A stretch of 64,000 bases of DNA from Sesamum alatum (taxonomy: Eukaryota; Streptophyta; Magnoliopsida; Lamiales; Pedaliaceae): assembly GCA_034509735.1 (NCBI GenBank), contig JACGWO010000004.1, forward strand, positions 22,735,395 through 22,799,394, written 5' to 3'. Numbering within the stretch: the stretch's first letter is position 1; each line of letters begins with the position of its first letter. The notes beneath the pieces were generated by a model. That model was not told the DNA's origin. It was given only the letters and a program-made list of their open reading frames with translations, and searched no databases. The translations under genes were made by a program, and so were the position numbers. This document shows positions 24,801 through 36,339 of this stretch, piece by piece.

Positions 24801-26950
24801 TATAAATAATAAATGATTTTGTAATTTATATTTGTATTTGAGTTAAATATTAACCTCTTTTTATTACCTTTGAAATTGAATTATTATTTATTAACCTGTT
24901 TTTATTACCTTTTGTATTGTAGAACATAAATAATTAGTTCGTTACATTAGATGAAATAAATAATGATTTCACAAATCATTATAAATAAATTATTTTTTAT
25001 TAAATTGTAGAAATTTTGCGATAAATAATAGTAATCCAAATAACATACCACAGTAAATTACATTTAGAGCATTAATATTTTTGGGACATATACTATTCAA
25101 AATTGGCAAATTTCTCCTTAATTCATATTCTGGCATTTTTAATGAAAAAACATTATAAATGTGAAAAAACAATTTGAGTTAATTAAATGTTAAATTCAGA
25201 AAAAATAAAAGAAAAACTATTTAGTACTATAAATACAAGATTAGTGATTTTTTACAATAATCATATAAGCTAGGATATCTTTATTTTTATATAAATAAGA
25301 AATTTTGTTTTAAATTATATTTATTTGTATTTGAGGTAAATTCTAACCACCTTTTATTACCTTATGAAATTAAATTATTATCAATTTGAGTTAATTAATT
25401 TGTAGAATTTTGCTTCAACATAATAGTAATCCTTACATTATAATTGTTTAATCCAAATAACATACAAAAGTATCAAAATAATAACATAACTTAGATAATG
25501 ATTTTTTTTATTATTTCATATTCTACGTAAAGGCATTTTTTTTATAAATATATTACATTCTTAATGTAAAAACAATGGTAGTAACAAAAGTAATCAATAG
25601 ATATAAAATAAAAGGAATTAATTTAGCCATCTTATGGTCCATATAAATAAAAATAGTACTATATTTGCAATACATTAATGATTTTAACAATTTATCATTT
25701 GGAAGACAGCAAATAATATCAATAGATGTAAATTCACAAAACTAATAGTGATATTTTACAATTAGTAGGAAAATTTAATAAAATTTTATAAATAAAATAT
25801 TTTTATTTTGATATAAATAATAAATTATTTTGTAATTTATATTTGTATTATTTAACCTCTTTTTATTTACCTTTTGAAATTGAATTATTATTTAATTTGA
25901 ATATATTTCAATAAACATTTTGCACAAATCATAATAAATAAATCATTTTTTTTAAAATTGTAGAGATTTTGCTTTAGCATAAATAATTAGTTCTTTACAA
26001 TATAGTTATTTATATTTATTAGTAGGATCCTATAAGCTAGAAAATTATGTTTCTTTTGAAATTTATGGCATAATAAATAAATTAATTCTTTTAAAATATA
26101 ATGATTTTATAAATCATAGTAAATAAATTATTTTTTATTAAATTTGTAGAAATTTTGCTATAAATAATTAGTAATATACATTATAAATGTGAATAAACAA
26201 TTGGAGAAATAAAAGAAAAACTATTTAGTACTATAAATACAATATTAGCGATTTTTTACAATAATCATATAAGCTAGGATATCTTTATTTTGATATAAAT
26301 AATAAATTTTGTTTTAAATTATATTTATTTGTATTTGAGGTAATTTTAACCACCTTCTTTTTATTACCTTATGAGCACGATAAATAAATTAATTTGTAGA
26401 AATTTTGCTTCAACATAAATAATAATTCTTACATTATAATTACTTAATCTAAATAATAATTTCTTTTATTATTTCATATTCTACGTAAAGACATTTTCTA
26501 TAAATATATTAAAAATTTAGCCATCTCATGGTCCAAATAAATAAAAATAGTACTATAATTGCAATACATTAATAATTTTAACAATTTATCATACAAGCTG
26601 GAAGACCACAAATAGATAACTAATATCAATAGATGTAAATTCACAAAACTACAATTAGTAGGAAAATTTAATAAAATTTGATAAAATAAAATATTTTATT
26701 TTGATATAAATAATAAATTATTTTGTAATTTATATTTGTACTGAGTTAAATATTAACCTTTTATTATTACCTTTTGAAATTGAATTATTATTTTATTTGA
26801 CAATATTTCAATAAACATTTTGCACAAATCATAATAAATAATTTTTTTTTTAAAAATTGTAGAGATTTTGCTTTAACATAAATAATTAGTAATTTACAAT
26901 ATAATTATTTGTATTTTGGTGTAATCCAAACAACATATAAAAGTATCAAA
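18861..26950. repeat. AT-rich satellite array with a ~1.66-kb higher-order period
   Basis: A landmark starting TAGGATATCTTTATTTTGAT occurs at 18861, 20288, 21950, 23603, 25271 and 26275, with small variants. The spacings are 1427, 1662, 1653, 1668 and 1004 bp. Two weaker relatives of this landmark region, each with the TTTGATATAAATAATA core, lie about 520 and 1185 bp into each full unit (for example near 20810 and 21470, 22460 and 23122, 24119 and 24790). A second word, ATCTTATGGTCCATATAAAT, appears twice per unit. The array is therefore a trimer of a ~550-bp ancestral repeat amplified as 1.66-kb blocks, with three nearly complete blocks and partial ones at both ends. No convincing protein is encoded. 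Confidence 0.85.
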
Positions 26951-29640
26951 ATAATAATTGTCCGTTAGAAACGTTCTCAAGATGATCATCAATACAAAAA
27001 CTGGAAGCAGGAAAAGTAAACAGCCCTACTACCCTCCTGTCATATAAATATGATATTTTATTGACCTCAGAAGCAATACAACACATAACAATGTGGGAGA
27101 TAAAAACCTCTAAATAATAAAATCGATCAAAATAACATTTAGCAGATAAAAAAAATATGTCACCCACAATAACAATTCATCTTTAAACAGAAGTTGAAAT
27201 AATCGATCGAAACAACAAAGATAATTTTGATCACCAAAGTATTAATGAAAATATCAAACCTTGATATATATAAGAGTTACTCCCGGTCAAATATGATAAA
27301 TTAAAAATGGAAAATGGGACATGCCAACAATTTTCTTCATCGCTCTTTTAATTACTATAGCAGCAATTATTCACTCAACAAATATGACAGAACGAACATC
27401 TATCTAAGACCTTACAGTGTCACCAAAAAATTTAGAGCAATAAGATTCAATATCTCTTCTGTTTCTATAACTATTACTATATTTATTGTTTTCTTCAAGA
27501 GCTTTTACGAGGTGAAAACCTCAAACAAAAACAAGCTACAACATTTGCATATGTTTACCCAACAATATCAAAACAAGGATAAAGATACATCCTTCCTATT
27601 TCATTTAGTTACATGTCTTTAAACTTAACCTTTATTTTTGTTCAAAGAAAGGAATTTAGTATACAATGATAGAAGACTACTGTAAAGTTGGGATTTTTTT
27701 GGCATAAAGTAAGTTCAATTAGCGTACATAATTATTTATAGATCAGAGGCATACATCTGAGTCAAGAATCACAGCCGTAGTACCATGACAACAAATGAGG
27801 TATGATAAGCATCTAAAAAAGAGCTTAAGCACTCTCTGAATTTCAGGGCACATGGATCTGACAAAAAGGATTCACATAGCCCAAATCCAATCTTTTTTAT
27901 GTATCATGTACGCATATATAAATATGAAATTATGAGTACATATCTATATAAAAATATAATATATAACAATAATACTTTAGAAATGAAAATAACAATATGA
28001 AATAGACTAACTTTATAGTGTATACAAATATAATAAATATTTTAAAAGTTCTAATATTATAAAGCATGAAACATGCACAAAAAGAGAAAAAGTGAAGCAA
28101 GACGAGACATGGAGGATACTTCTATCATTCAAATTCAAAGTAAGATGTAAGCTAGAGAACATACCATGAGGTCTTTGAACACTAAGAGAAAAACTTCGTG
28201 AAGAAAATTTTTGTACTACACAATACTTAACTTAGAAACTTCACATTCTTCATGTAATCTTGTTCCTTAGAAGCATTCCTATGTAAACTCTATCGACCTA
28301 TAACAAAAGAAATGGACATGTAGGGTTAAAACAGAATCAGGGAAATCAATGACCAACGATAAAGATTAGCTTAGCTTATCCAAAGTCATTGTCTTGTTGA
28401 CAACAACGTAAAGTTCAACGAGCAATGATATATATTGCATTTATCATTCGAATTCGTAGTAAGATGAGAACAAGACATACCATGAAGTCTTTGAATCATT
28501 AAAGAACCTCCGTGCAGAAGATTTTCCTATTGCACAAAACTTACCTCATAAACCTCACATTCTTCTTGTTCCTTAGAAGTGTTCTCAATGTACATTGCCA
28601 AATAAATTAACATGTAGGGTTAAACAGAACCAGGGAGATAGATGATCATCAAAACAAAAGTTGATTACAGGAAAAATAAAACAGTCGAACTACTCTCTTG
28701 TCATATAAATGTGATGTTTATTGACCTCGGATGCAATACAACAAACAAAAAATGTGGGAGATAAAAGCATCTAAATAATAAAACCGGTCAAAATAACATT
28801 TAGCAGGTAGAAAAACATGTCACCGATAATAACAATTCATCTTAAACAGAAGATGAATTAATCGATCGAAACTAGTAATATAATTTTGATTGCCAACGTA
28901 TCCAAGCCTTGATAAATATAGAGTAGAGAAAGAGCATTTACAGAAGTGTCACCTTTCAAGCATGAGGAGGCATTGAAAGCCCTTCATGCGAATTGTAAAA
29001 TAATAGCCAAGAAGTTACAAGAAAAGGAATGCCTATAAAACAATAAATAGAGTGACAAGAAGAGATTCACATAGAAGAAGAAAACAAACCTAGAACATAA
29101 TGAAAGCATTGGACCATATAAACAAAATAAGCACTTTATTTTTCACATATTGTTATTAAATAAATTCTCCAGATAGATCAACGTAAATATTAATAGAATT
29201 TACAAGTGCTTTACCATGAATAAACCCTGAGTGATAAGAAATTACGCAAATCACATCTAAATCTGAAGGCAAACCTGCGACTTGTGTTATTTCATTCTCA
29301 AGCTTGGGTTTGGCTCAAGATTCCTGCTCAATTTATGACTACATATCAACAACACTAAAATTATGTAATTTATAATGAGCTAAAAAGTTAGTTTATAAAA
29401 TGCTAATTCTTCATTCCCTCTTTATTAGTAGAGAACTTGAAGAAACTCTTCTTTTTCTTAACAACTCAACCCTCTCTATTCCCTCCTTATTTTTATCCTA
29501 AACCAACAAACCGACGTACATTACTTGCAAAATTCATAACCACTAAAATCAAAGACAACATAATAACACCTTCGGCCACTAACCATGTGGCATCAAAATG
29601 GAAAAAAAAAGGCATGCATATAAGTCGATATAGTGAGAGT
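26951..29640. other. Non-coding region with internal duplications
   Basis: No convincing coding sequence. Two duplications are visible. The stretch at about 26981-27270 recurs at about 28641-28925 (GATGATCATCAA start, shared TTATTGACCTC and GTGGGAGATAAAA words). The stretch at about 28116-28366 recurs at about 28436-28650 (TTCCTTAGAAG and ACATGTAGGGTTAAA words). The region lies on the 3' side of the reverse-strand ankyrin-type gene relic and may include its introns or downstream DNA. Confidence 0.6.
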
Positions 29641-30458
29641 GTTAAAACAAAGTGCATACCTTGACAGGAAAAGTGCCTTTCGTAGCTTGGTGGTGAGTAA
29701 CTCTCTCAATCGCATGATAGCGTTTACTTACTTTGCTAGAATTCAAGCAATGACAGAAGTTCTTCTATTTGTAAGGATCTGGAGAAAGACAAAGAATAGG
29801 CCTCTAATCTTTCGTATACTCATTCTCACGACTTCCATCCTTGCGGCGATGTCCGCTGTCGGCATTTGCTGAAGAAGCTTTGCGTCTCCTCCTCCTTTAT
29901 GCTCATCCCACTTTACATCAAGCTACGTAGAGTGCCTACCAAGTCCATTTTTACTTCTCGAAGGAGACTCCTCTAGAATATTGCAAGATTTCTCTTCTAC
30001 ACACAAAGAACTTTTTGTGGAGCATTCTTTTTCTCACCTTGTTTATTTTTCGCTCTCCTCCAGCCACCAAACTATCCTTTCTTTTCCACCTACTTTTCTG
30101 TTCCTACAACTTTTTGCGTCCCCAACAGGAATATCCCTTAGCTCACAACAATTGTGACGGTGAGTGATAATGCCATCACTATTTTCATTTTTTGAGTCCA
30201 TCTTAAGTGCAATCTCAAGCTGCTTTCTCTCTTCCTCTGTCAAAATATCATCAAGCTCACTCTTTGTCTCATTGCCACTGTAGGAATTACAGAATTCATC
30301 ATTTGTCATGGACCCTGGGACCCTCCTTGATTTAATCCTTACAACCGCATTATGCATATCATAAACTTTCGCTTTCCAAGGACCTACCATTTCTGTTTTT
30401 TCATGTGTCTCCTCCACGTTGTTGGAGGCAAAAGAACTACTCGAGTCACATCAATGCC
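29640..30458 (-). pseudogene. Ankyrin-repeat/GPCR-chaperone-type gene, C-terminal remains
   Basis: An open frame at 30043-30417 reads EKTEMVGPWKAKVYDMHN, RIKSRRVPGSMTNDEF, then DDILTEEERKQLEIALKMDS and ITHRHNCC. This matches the conserved middle of plant ankyrin-repeat proteins that carry a GPCR-chaperone domain. Further along the same strand a decayed block reads RPILCLSPD and TKGTFPVKV, ending at a possible GT donor (exon end 29660), as in the next part of that family. Two stops and several frame changes break this second block. The N-terminal ankyrin part is absent: the reading runs into the LTR that begins at 30461. These proteins are thought to help membrane-protein biogenesis; assignment is from memory of the family. 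Confidence 0.6.
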
Positions 30459-31305
30459 GGTAAAAGAATCGGGTACGGCCCGGGAACGCAATGGAAGCTA
30501 AAAACGTGGAATTAAAGCATAATATAAAACGGATTCAAAGGGGTGTTCCCTTTGAAGTTCCCGGGCGTTTGGTGTTTGTCAAAGCATAAATCAAAGAAGG
30601 AGAAGATGCTGGACAAGTAGCTAAAGGAAGAAAACAAAAAGATACATGAAAATGTAAAGAAAACCTACCTTTTTGTTTACTACACGTATAACCGGTACAT
30701 GCGTTGTTCTTTCTTTTCCTTCTTTGGCACTTGAGAGCTCAACTTAGAACTCCTCTAAGTATTGTCCACACCACACAAAGGATCCAAACTATATTTATAG
30801 TGAAGAGAAGAAGAAAACAATTCCAAAACATCACTATCAATTAGTGATCTTTAGAATGTTTTATGTTCTTTTCTTTCCAAAGAGTCAGTTTAGTCAGCTG
30901 ACACCCTTGTCAATTAACCCACTAATATTGCATAGACGTCCAATGTCTATCGCCGATGAAACACGGCACTTATCCAATGAATGCAATCCTTAGTGCAAGT
31001 CTCTATAGGACCCTCGATGCCCTGTCTCGAGGTCCTCGACTTGGAACGTTTCAGACCAACCCTCAGAAGTTTGTTTCATAGCTGCCATCCAATGTGCAGC
31101 CCCACTACATGGGTTATAGAATTAGTCTGTGGGCATTTGTTGTGACGTTAAAATGCCGTTTAACGTAATTAGTAAGCACAACAAACACATACTGCCAAGG
31201 ATGAATACTTAATATATTCATCGAGTGAATATTACTTAAATAAAGATTGCTAAATAGAACCCAAAACCGTCAATCCAATTGACTTTCTAGTCACCTATTC
31301 TAACA

Positions 31306-33270
31306 ATCTCCCACTTGACCTAAAGCCAATCACCATATCGCTCAGACTTATCTGAGCATGAGTAATCTGCGATATCCGGCTCGGTCTCATGGGTCTACGT
31401 TATTTCTGCCAAGATGATGCGGTCCAACCGCACATCTTCATACCATTGCTCCAAGCAGATGATATTGTCTAAGAATTTTCCTGGATCCATGATAAGATCT
31501 CAGTCCTTTGGCTTGCGCTACAGCCATGTTGTTATCCTCCAAGGTAACTACTGGCTTTGCCGTGCTAGGCACCACACCCAACCATTGGATGTGGTTTTTC
31601 ATCCAAACCACTCTCCGAAGCAACTTCTAAAGTTACCATACATTCAACTTTAATGGTTCGTCGTGGTATCCCGCTTGAAACCTTTCCAAGCCAGCACCTT
31701 ACCATTAAGCCTGAATATATGTTCATACTGAGACTAGATATTATTCACATGATACTGAAAGCTAGTATCTCTATAGCCTTCCAGAATCAACTCTCCATAG
31801 AACGTGCATGAAGAACACTTCTTTAATCCTTATTTAGGTATTAAAGACTGTTCTCAACAGCAGTCTACTGTGTCCTCGGTACACATCCGATTTCTGTCGT
31901 TACGCCTAAAGCATACACAACATCAGGTCCAATGCACCAGACAACATACTCATGTTGCTTACGGAAAAGACGTAGGGGATGTCAAACATCTAAGCTTCCT
32001 CATCAGTCAACCTTGACTGAGTCTTGCACAACTTAACCCTATATATAGGAATCCAATTCCTTTCATGGAGAATTGCGTGAACAATGTTCGTGTTTCAGTG
32101 TTTCCTAACATCTTAACTTCATTCCAAATGAATAAGACGTTACACACTTTAAACACTAGGAACACAACTAAACTCCCACTGACCCTCAAGCTCGTTACTG
32201 ATCGAGCCATACCCCGTATGAACTCATCAAAAACGAATATTCCAGTTACATGGAGTTTCAAACCTAGTTTGAATTCCATTTAGAATCACACGACTCCAAG
32301 CCATTAATTCAATCCAATGTCCAACATTGCTTCTCTTTATGTCTTTTGGATTATAATCTAATTGACTGGACTGACCCAAAAACCTGTACCTCTCAGGTAT
32401 CTAGGATATTCAGGTCATCCTTAGGAGAACTGGAATATAGTCAGTAGGAAAACTTGATTACAAATGATGTTTGCTATATCGTACTGAGGTGTCGCTCTAC
32501 TTGATTCCTTAAGGAGCTACTCCTCACACCGGTTATCCTCTAAAATCTAATTTCCCTTAGGACAACACATAAACCTGTGCAAACCCAGTTTGCCTCTCAC
32601 TTGTCCCTTAACGTATGCAAGACCATCCTACATACTCAAGTACTTTGTAGGATACAGGCTTGCCATGCCATATCCAATATGGTGTCTGGGCCACGATCTT
32701 TAGAAAGTGCCATGTTTTACAACTTGGACACTGTCTTATGAACACGCCCAGATGGGCCAAGGTAGTTCAGTGAAACACCGATCGAGCCATATCCAACAAG
32801 GTTTGATTCCTCTCTTATTAGAGACGTTGTTCAATTCTGGCGCTTCAGGGAGAATTCCACTGAGTGAGAATTCCATTCTCATTTAGGTACATCAAGAGCT
32901 CCCACTAAATACACACCACTCGATCCAATCGAAGGTTAATTTTGCAACCAGTTTTGTTCCCATTTCAAATCTAATTCCCTGAGCCTTCCAAAAGCCCTTA
33001 GACTTGTGAACCCTCTACTGGTCTTGTGTATTCAGTGACCCACAAATGTCTGACTGGATCCAATCCAACAGACCACTAGCAAGCATACTTTGTCCTACAA
33101 AGAGCTTCTTGGCCATCGTCCTGCTCAGGAAGAACTTGCAAGCTAGCAGGCTCAAATTGTCTATTTCTAGACTCCTTGAATCTACTAACCTCCTTATCCT
33201 AACTAGAGGAATGTGACCTAGCTTTGCATGCCAAATCTGTGAGTTTATCTTGATTATCCATTTCATCATT
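31306..33270 (-). pseudogene. Copia element 1 pol remains (integrase, RT fragment, RNase H)
   Basis: The pre-integrase block SQIWHAKLGHIPLVRIRRLV is at 33015-33269. Decayed integrase core pieces lie between about 32650 and 33000. Most of the RT is missing: integrase-tail sequence passes quickly to a late RT piece around 32010-32280 (GSLVVFLVFKV, where FLVFYVDD is expected, so the YVDD motif is destroyed). The RNase H end is still plain at 31438-31623 (VVWMKNHIQWLGVVPS, KILRQYHLL). It has many stops and frame changes, so this copy cannot encode a polyprotein. Confidence 0.7.
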
Positions 33271-33609
33271 TGTTTTGAGCATTCATAATCTAATTATGGG
33301 ATAGTATTGAAACAATTATGCAAATAACCTTGCAGACAAGAATAACCATTCTTTGTCAAATAAAAGAAACTTTCATTGATAAAAAACATGTAATCCATAT
33401 TGTCCAATAATAGAAAAACATAATCTGATCATGCTAGGTTACATAATTGTGACCTATCAACTCTATCCTAACATGATCACTAATAGCTAAGCCTTACTAT
33501 TTTTATAGCTTCTATGGCAATAACCCAGCCATTGCCTAGCTTTAAAACCATCTCCGTCTTAGCCTTCTACTCCTTTCCATCACCTGCAAACCATTTGCAG
33601 ATATGATCT

Positions 33610-34528
33610 CTATAGCTGGTATCCAATACCCAAGAGTAGAATAGTAATCATGTTAAAGCTCAAATAAAATGTACCTTGGTTGGAAAGGAGTTTAGGACAC
33701 TCCATCTTCCAATGCCCCTTTTCACGACAATATATGCAAACATCTTTTGCAATCCTTGACTGCCGAACAACCTTCCTCTTTCCTTTGCCCATGCCCAGCA
33801 TGGCAACAGGAGCGCTCTGTGCGCTTGCAGCGGCTGATTCTGTCTTACCTTTCTTCCTCCTCGAGCGTCCAGGCCCCTTTGCCTTTCGCTCTTGAGGTCG
33901 AAGCCTCCCCCACCAATACCAACGGCGCAGACTATTCAATCATTGCCTCCTATTGGACCAACATGTTCATCAACTCATGAAGGAATTTATCAAGCCCATT
34001 CACGTTATAGTTAACGATAAACGGGTCAAAAGAGGGAGGAAGAGATTGAAGGATCACGCTGATATACGTTTCTTTTCCAAGATCAGCTCGGAGGTCTTTG
34101 AGCTTCTCCACTAGGGATAGCATCATCGCTCCATGCTGGTGTACAGACAACCCTTCTATCATCTAAGCTCTGAAAAATGCCTTCGTCCCAGCATATCTAA
34201 TATGCCGGTCCGGTACCGCATGAACTTCTTTCATGCGGAGCATTATCGAGCTGACATCACCCAGCCGATCATACTGTTTCTGGATCTCATTAGTTATAGA
34301 TGCCAGTATGATGCTGCGGACCTTGCGGTTTTCCTCTTGCCATTCATTGAACGTCAAACGCTCTTCTGACGAGGACCCCTCCGGCAAGATCCGAGGAAGA
34401 GGCTTATCCAGAACGTAAGCCCGAGTTTCAAAATCTAGGACAATCCTCAGATTTCGCAACCAATCATTACAGTTTGTTCCGTCAAATTTATTAGTCTCAA
34501 GAATTACAACGAGTGGATTCTTAGACAT
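33610..34528 (-). pseudogene. Copia element 1 gag
   Basis: Gag starts at 34528 with MSKNPLVVILETNKFDGTN and NDWLRNLRIVLDFE, the usual start of plant Copia gag (UBN2 type). An internal stop occurs near 34163. The next frame (33950-34162) continues SVHQHGAMMLSLVEKLKDL. A zinc knuckle CIYCREKGHWKMEC with all four ligands is at about 33700-33760. At 34046-34048 this copy has a Gln codon (CAA) exactly where elements 2 and 3 have TAG. Confidence 0.8.
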
Positions 34529-36326
34529 CTACACTCAAAATGTAAAGTAGGAATTTAATAGATTATAATAATATTGAATTCAAGTTAAGACTTGGTCTTT
34601 AGTCATTAACCCCTCCCACTATTTCTTCAAAAAGCCCACCACTCTCAAGTGGGGTTTTCGGGAAACCATTTCCTAGTCGGCTTGGAGTCCACAAACGCAA
34701 TTCTCCATGCCCCGCTTTTACGATTCACATGGGAAAGGCTTTGTGGGAGGTATCCAATATCATTCTCATCCAATGAGATCCCCAAGATATTATACCTTGC
34801 TTCTTCACATGATCCCGAGGACTCCAAGCGAATCATGTTACTCAGCGTTAGGCCCGACCTATCAACCAAATCATATCTCAACTGTCACTCCCCATGACTC
34901 GTGAGATAGGGAAACAGGAGCATATTCCTTTGTTAATAACAATAGCACAAATTTCTTCCATTCCAAACATGCCACGACTCGTGAGACCACGAATGGGTGA
35001 AAGTGTACTACATTGTTATGGATGGAAGGCTTGGAATAATCAAATCATTTGATTTTAATTCCATTTTGGGCCTAATATTTACTTAGACCATCCAAGTGAG
35101 AGTTATAGTTTATTAAGACCGAGACCTCATCATTATTAGTATTTTGCATGCTCAAGTTTTAAACATTCAATGTAAATAGATGCATTCCAAACACATCATA
35201 CATCAAAGCATTAAAACATTAAACACATGCAAAAGAAGCCTAGCACGCCTCTATAGGATGATCACAAGCCCGTTCCTAAGTGATCCACTGAGCTCGCAGT
35301 GGATCTTCTTCTTGACCTTCCACCGTGGGCTCCGTCCACCGGACCTTCATCTCCTTGGAAACTTACATTTAATAAAATAAAGCCTCACAACCTAATCTAC
35401 TCTCATTACAACTCAAAAGAAACCCTAATCATAAGTCGGAGGGGGGGGGGGGGGAGTACATTAAAAGAGAGGAAGAAAGCCTTATTATTTCAAGGCTAAA
35501 ACGATAGAGAGAAGAAAAACAAAGAGGCACGCAGGCCTCACCAAACAATAAATTAAACCATACATAGGTCAATGTGCTAGTGATCATCCTTATTGTTTAT
35601 CAAATAAACAACAATTACACAATTATATCAAATATAAAATGCCAAGCATATAAATACATCCCATGCATTTATAAACAGATATCAAATATCAAAAACAATA
35701 AACATAATAAAATGCAGAAAATAACATATTAATAATGCAATTAAAAATATGGATATCAACTATACATCCAATGTGCAAATAATTTTTTTTATTTGAAAAC
35801 CATTTCCAAAATAATCTAAGGCATCAAAAATAATTTTAGAAAAATCCTATTTAACTAAAATTAAAATATGCCAAACTAAATCACATTTAGAAAACAGCAG
35901 AAATCAAAAAGCTGAAATTTTCATGAAAAACAATGCAAACGGCCCAGCCGTTCAGGCCGACAGACGGCCGGCTGCACGCGCGAGCGCACGGCCTGACCGC
36001 GCGCACAGGCGCTGCGCGCCCAGCGCGCAGCACGCCCGCTGGCGCACCTGCTGCCCCTGCCAGCCGACCGACACCGTTTTTCACCAATCTTTGTTTTTTT
36101 TAAATTTCTGCTATAAAATTGACACATAAACATGCATTTGCAGAAAATCCAATTCTAAAAAAATGCATGGATATCCATAATTTCAAAAGAAAAATTAACA
36201 CATATTTTCTACACATATTATCATGCCTTAAAGCAATAAATCATGCTTTCCATAAGCAATTTAAACATGTTCTTCATGTTTAACACATAATAACATGTAA
36301 ATCCTATAGCCACGACACCGAACCAG
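34529..36326 (-). other. Leader of Copia element 1
   Basis: About 1.8 kb separates the primer-binding site from gag. It contains two CACGACTCGTG-type near-palindromes (34893-34903, one base changed, and 34973-34983), a GC-rich island at 35938-36072 in an otherwise AT-rich context, a G14 homopolymer at about 35441, and a small reading frame at 34645-34881 that resembles one at 40914-41096 in element 2. Confidence 0.6.
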
Positions 36327-36339
36327 GCTTTGATACCAC

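Noticed and set aside
18861..26950. Organelle DNA insertion or a CRISPR-like array
   Set aside because: No plastid or mitochondrial gene is visible, and the repeats are ~1.66 kb and contiguous with no short spacers.
18861..26950. Calling the satellite a centromere
   Set aside because: The array is only about 8 kb in this window and sequence alone cannot show CENH3 binding.
27314..27622. 102-residue forward frame in the non-coding region
   Set aside because: Low-complexity Asn/Tyr/Lys composition from AT-rich DNA, no recognised motif, not conserved in the nearby duplication.
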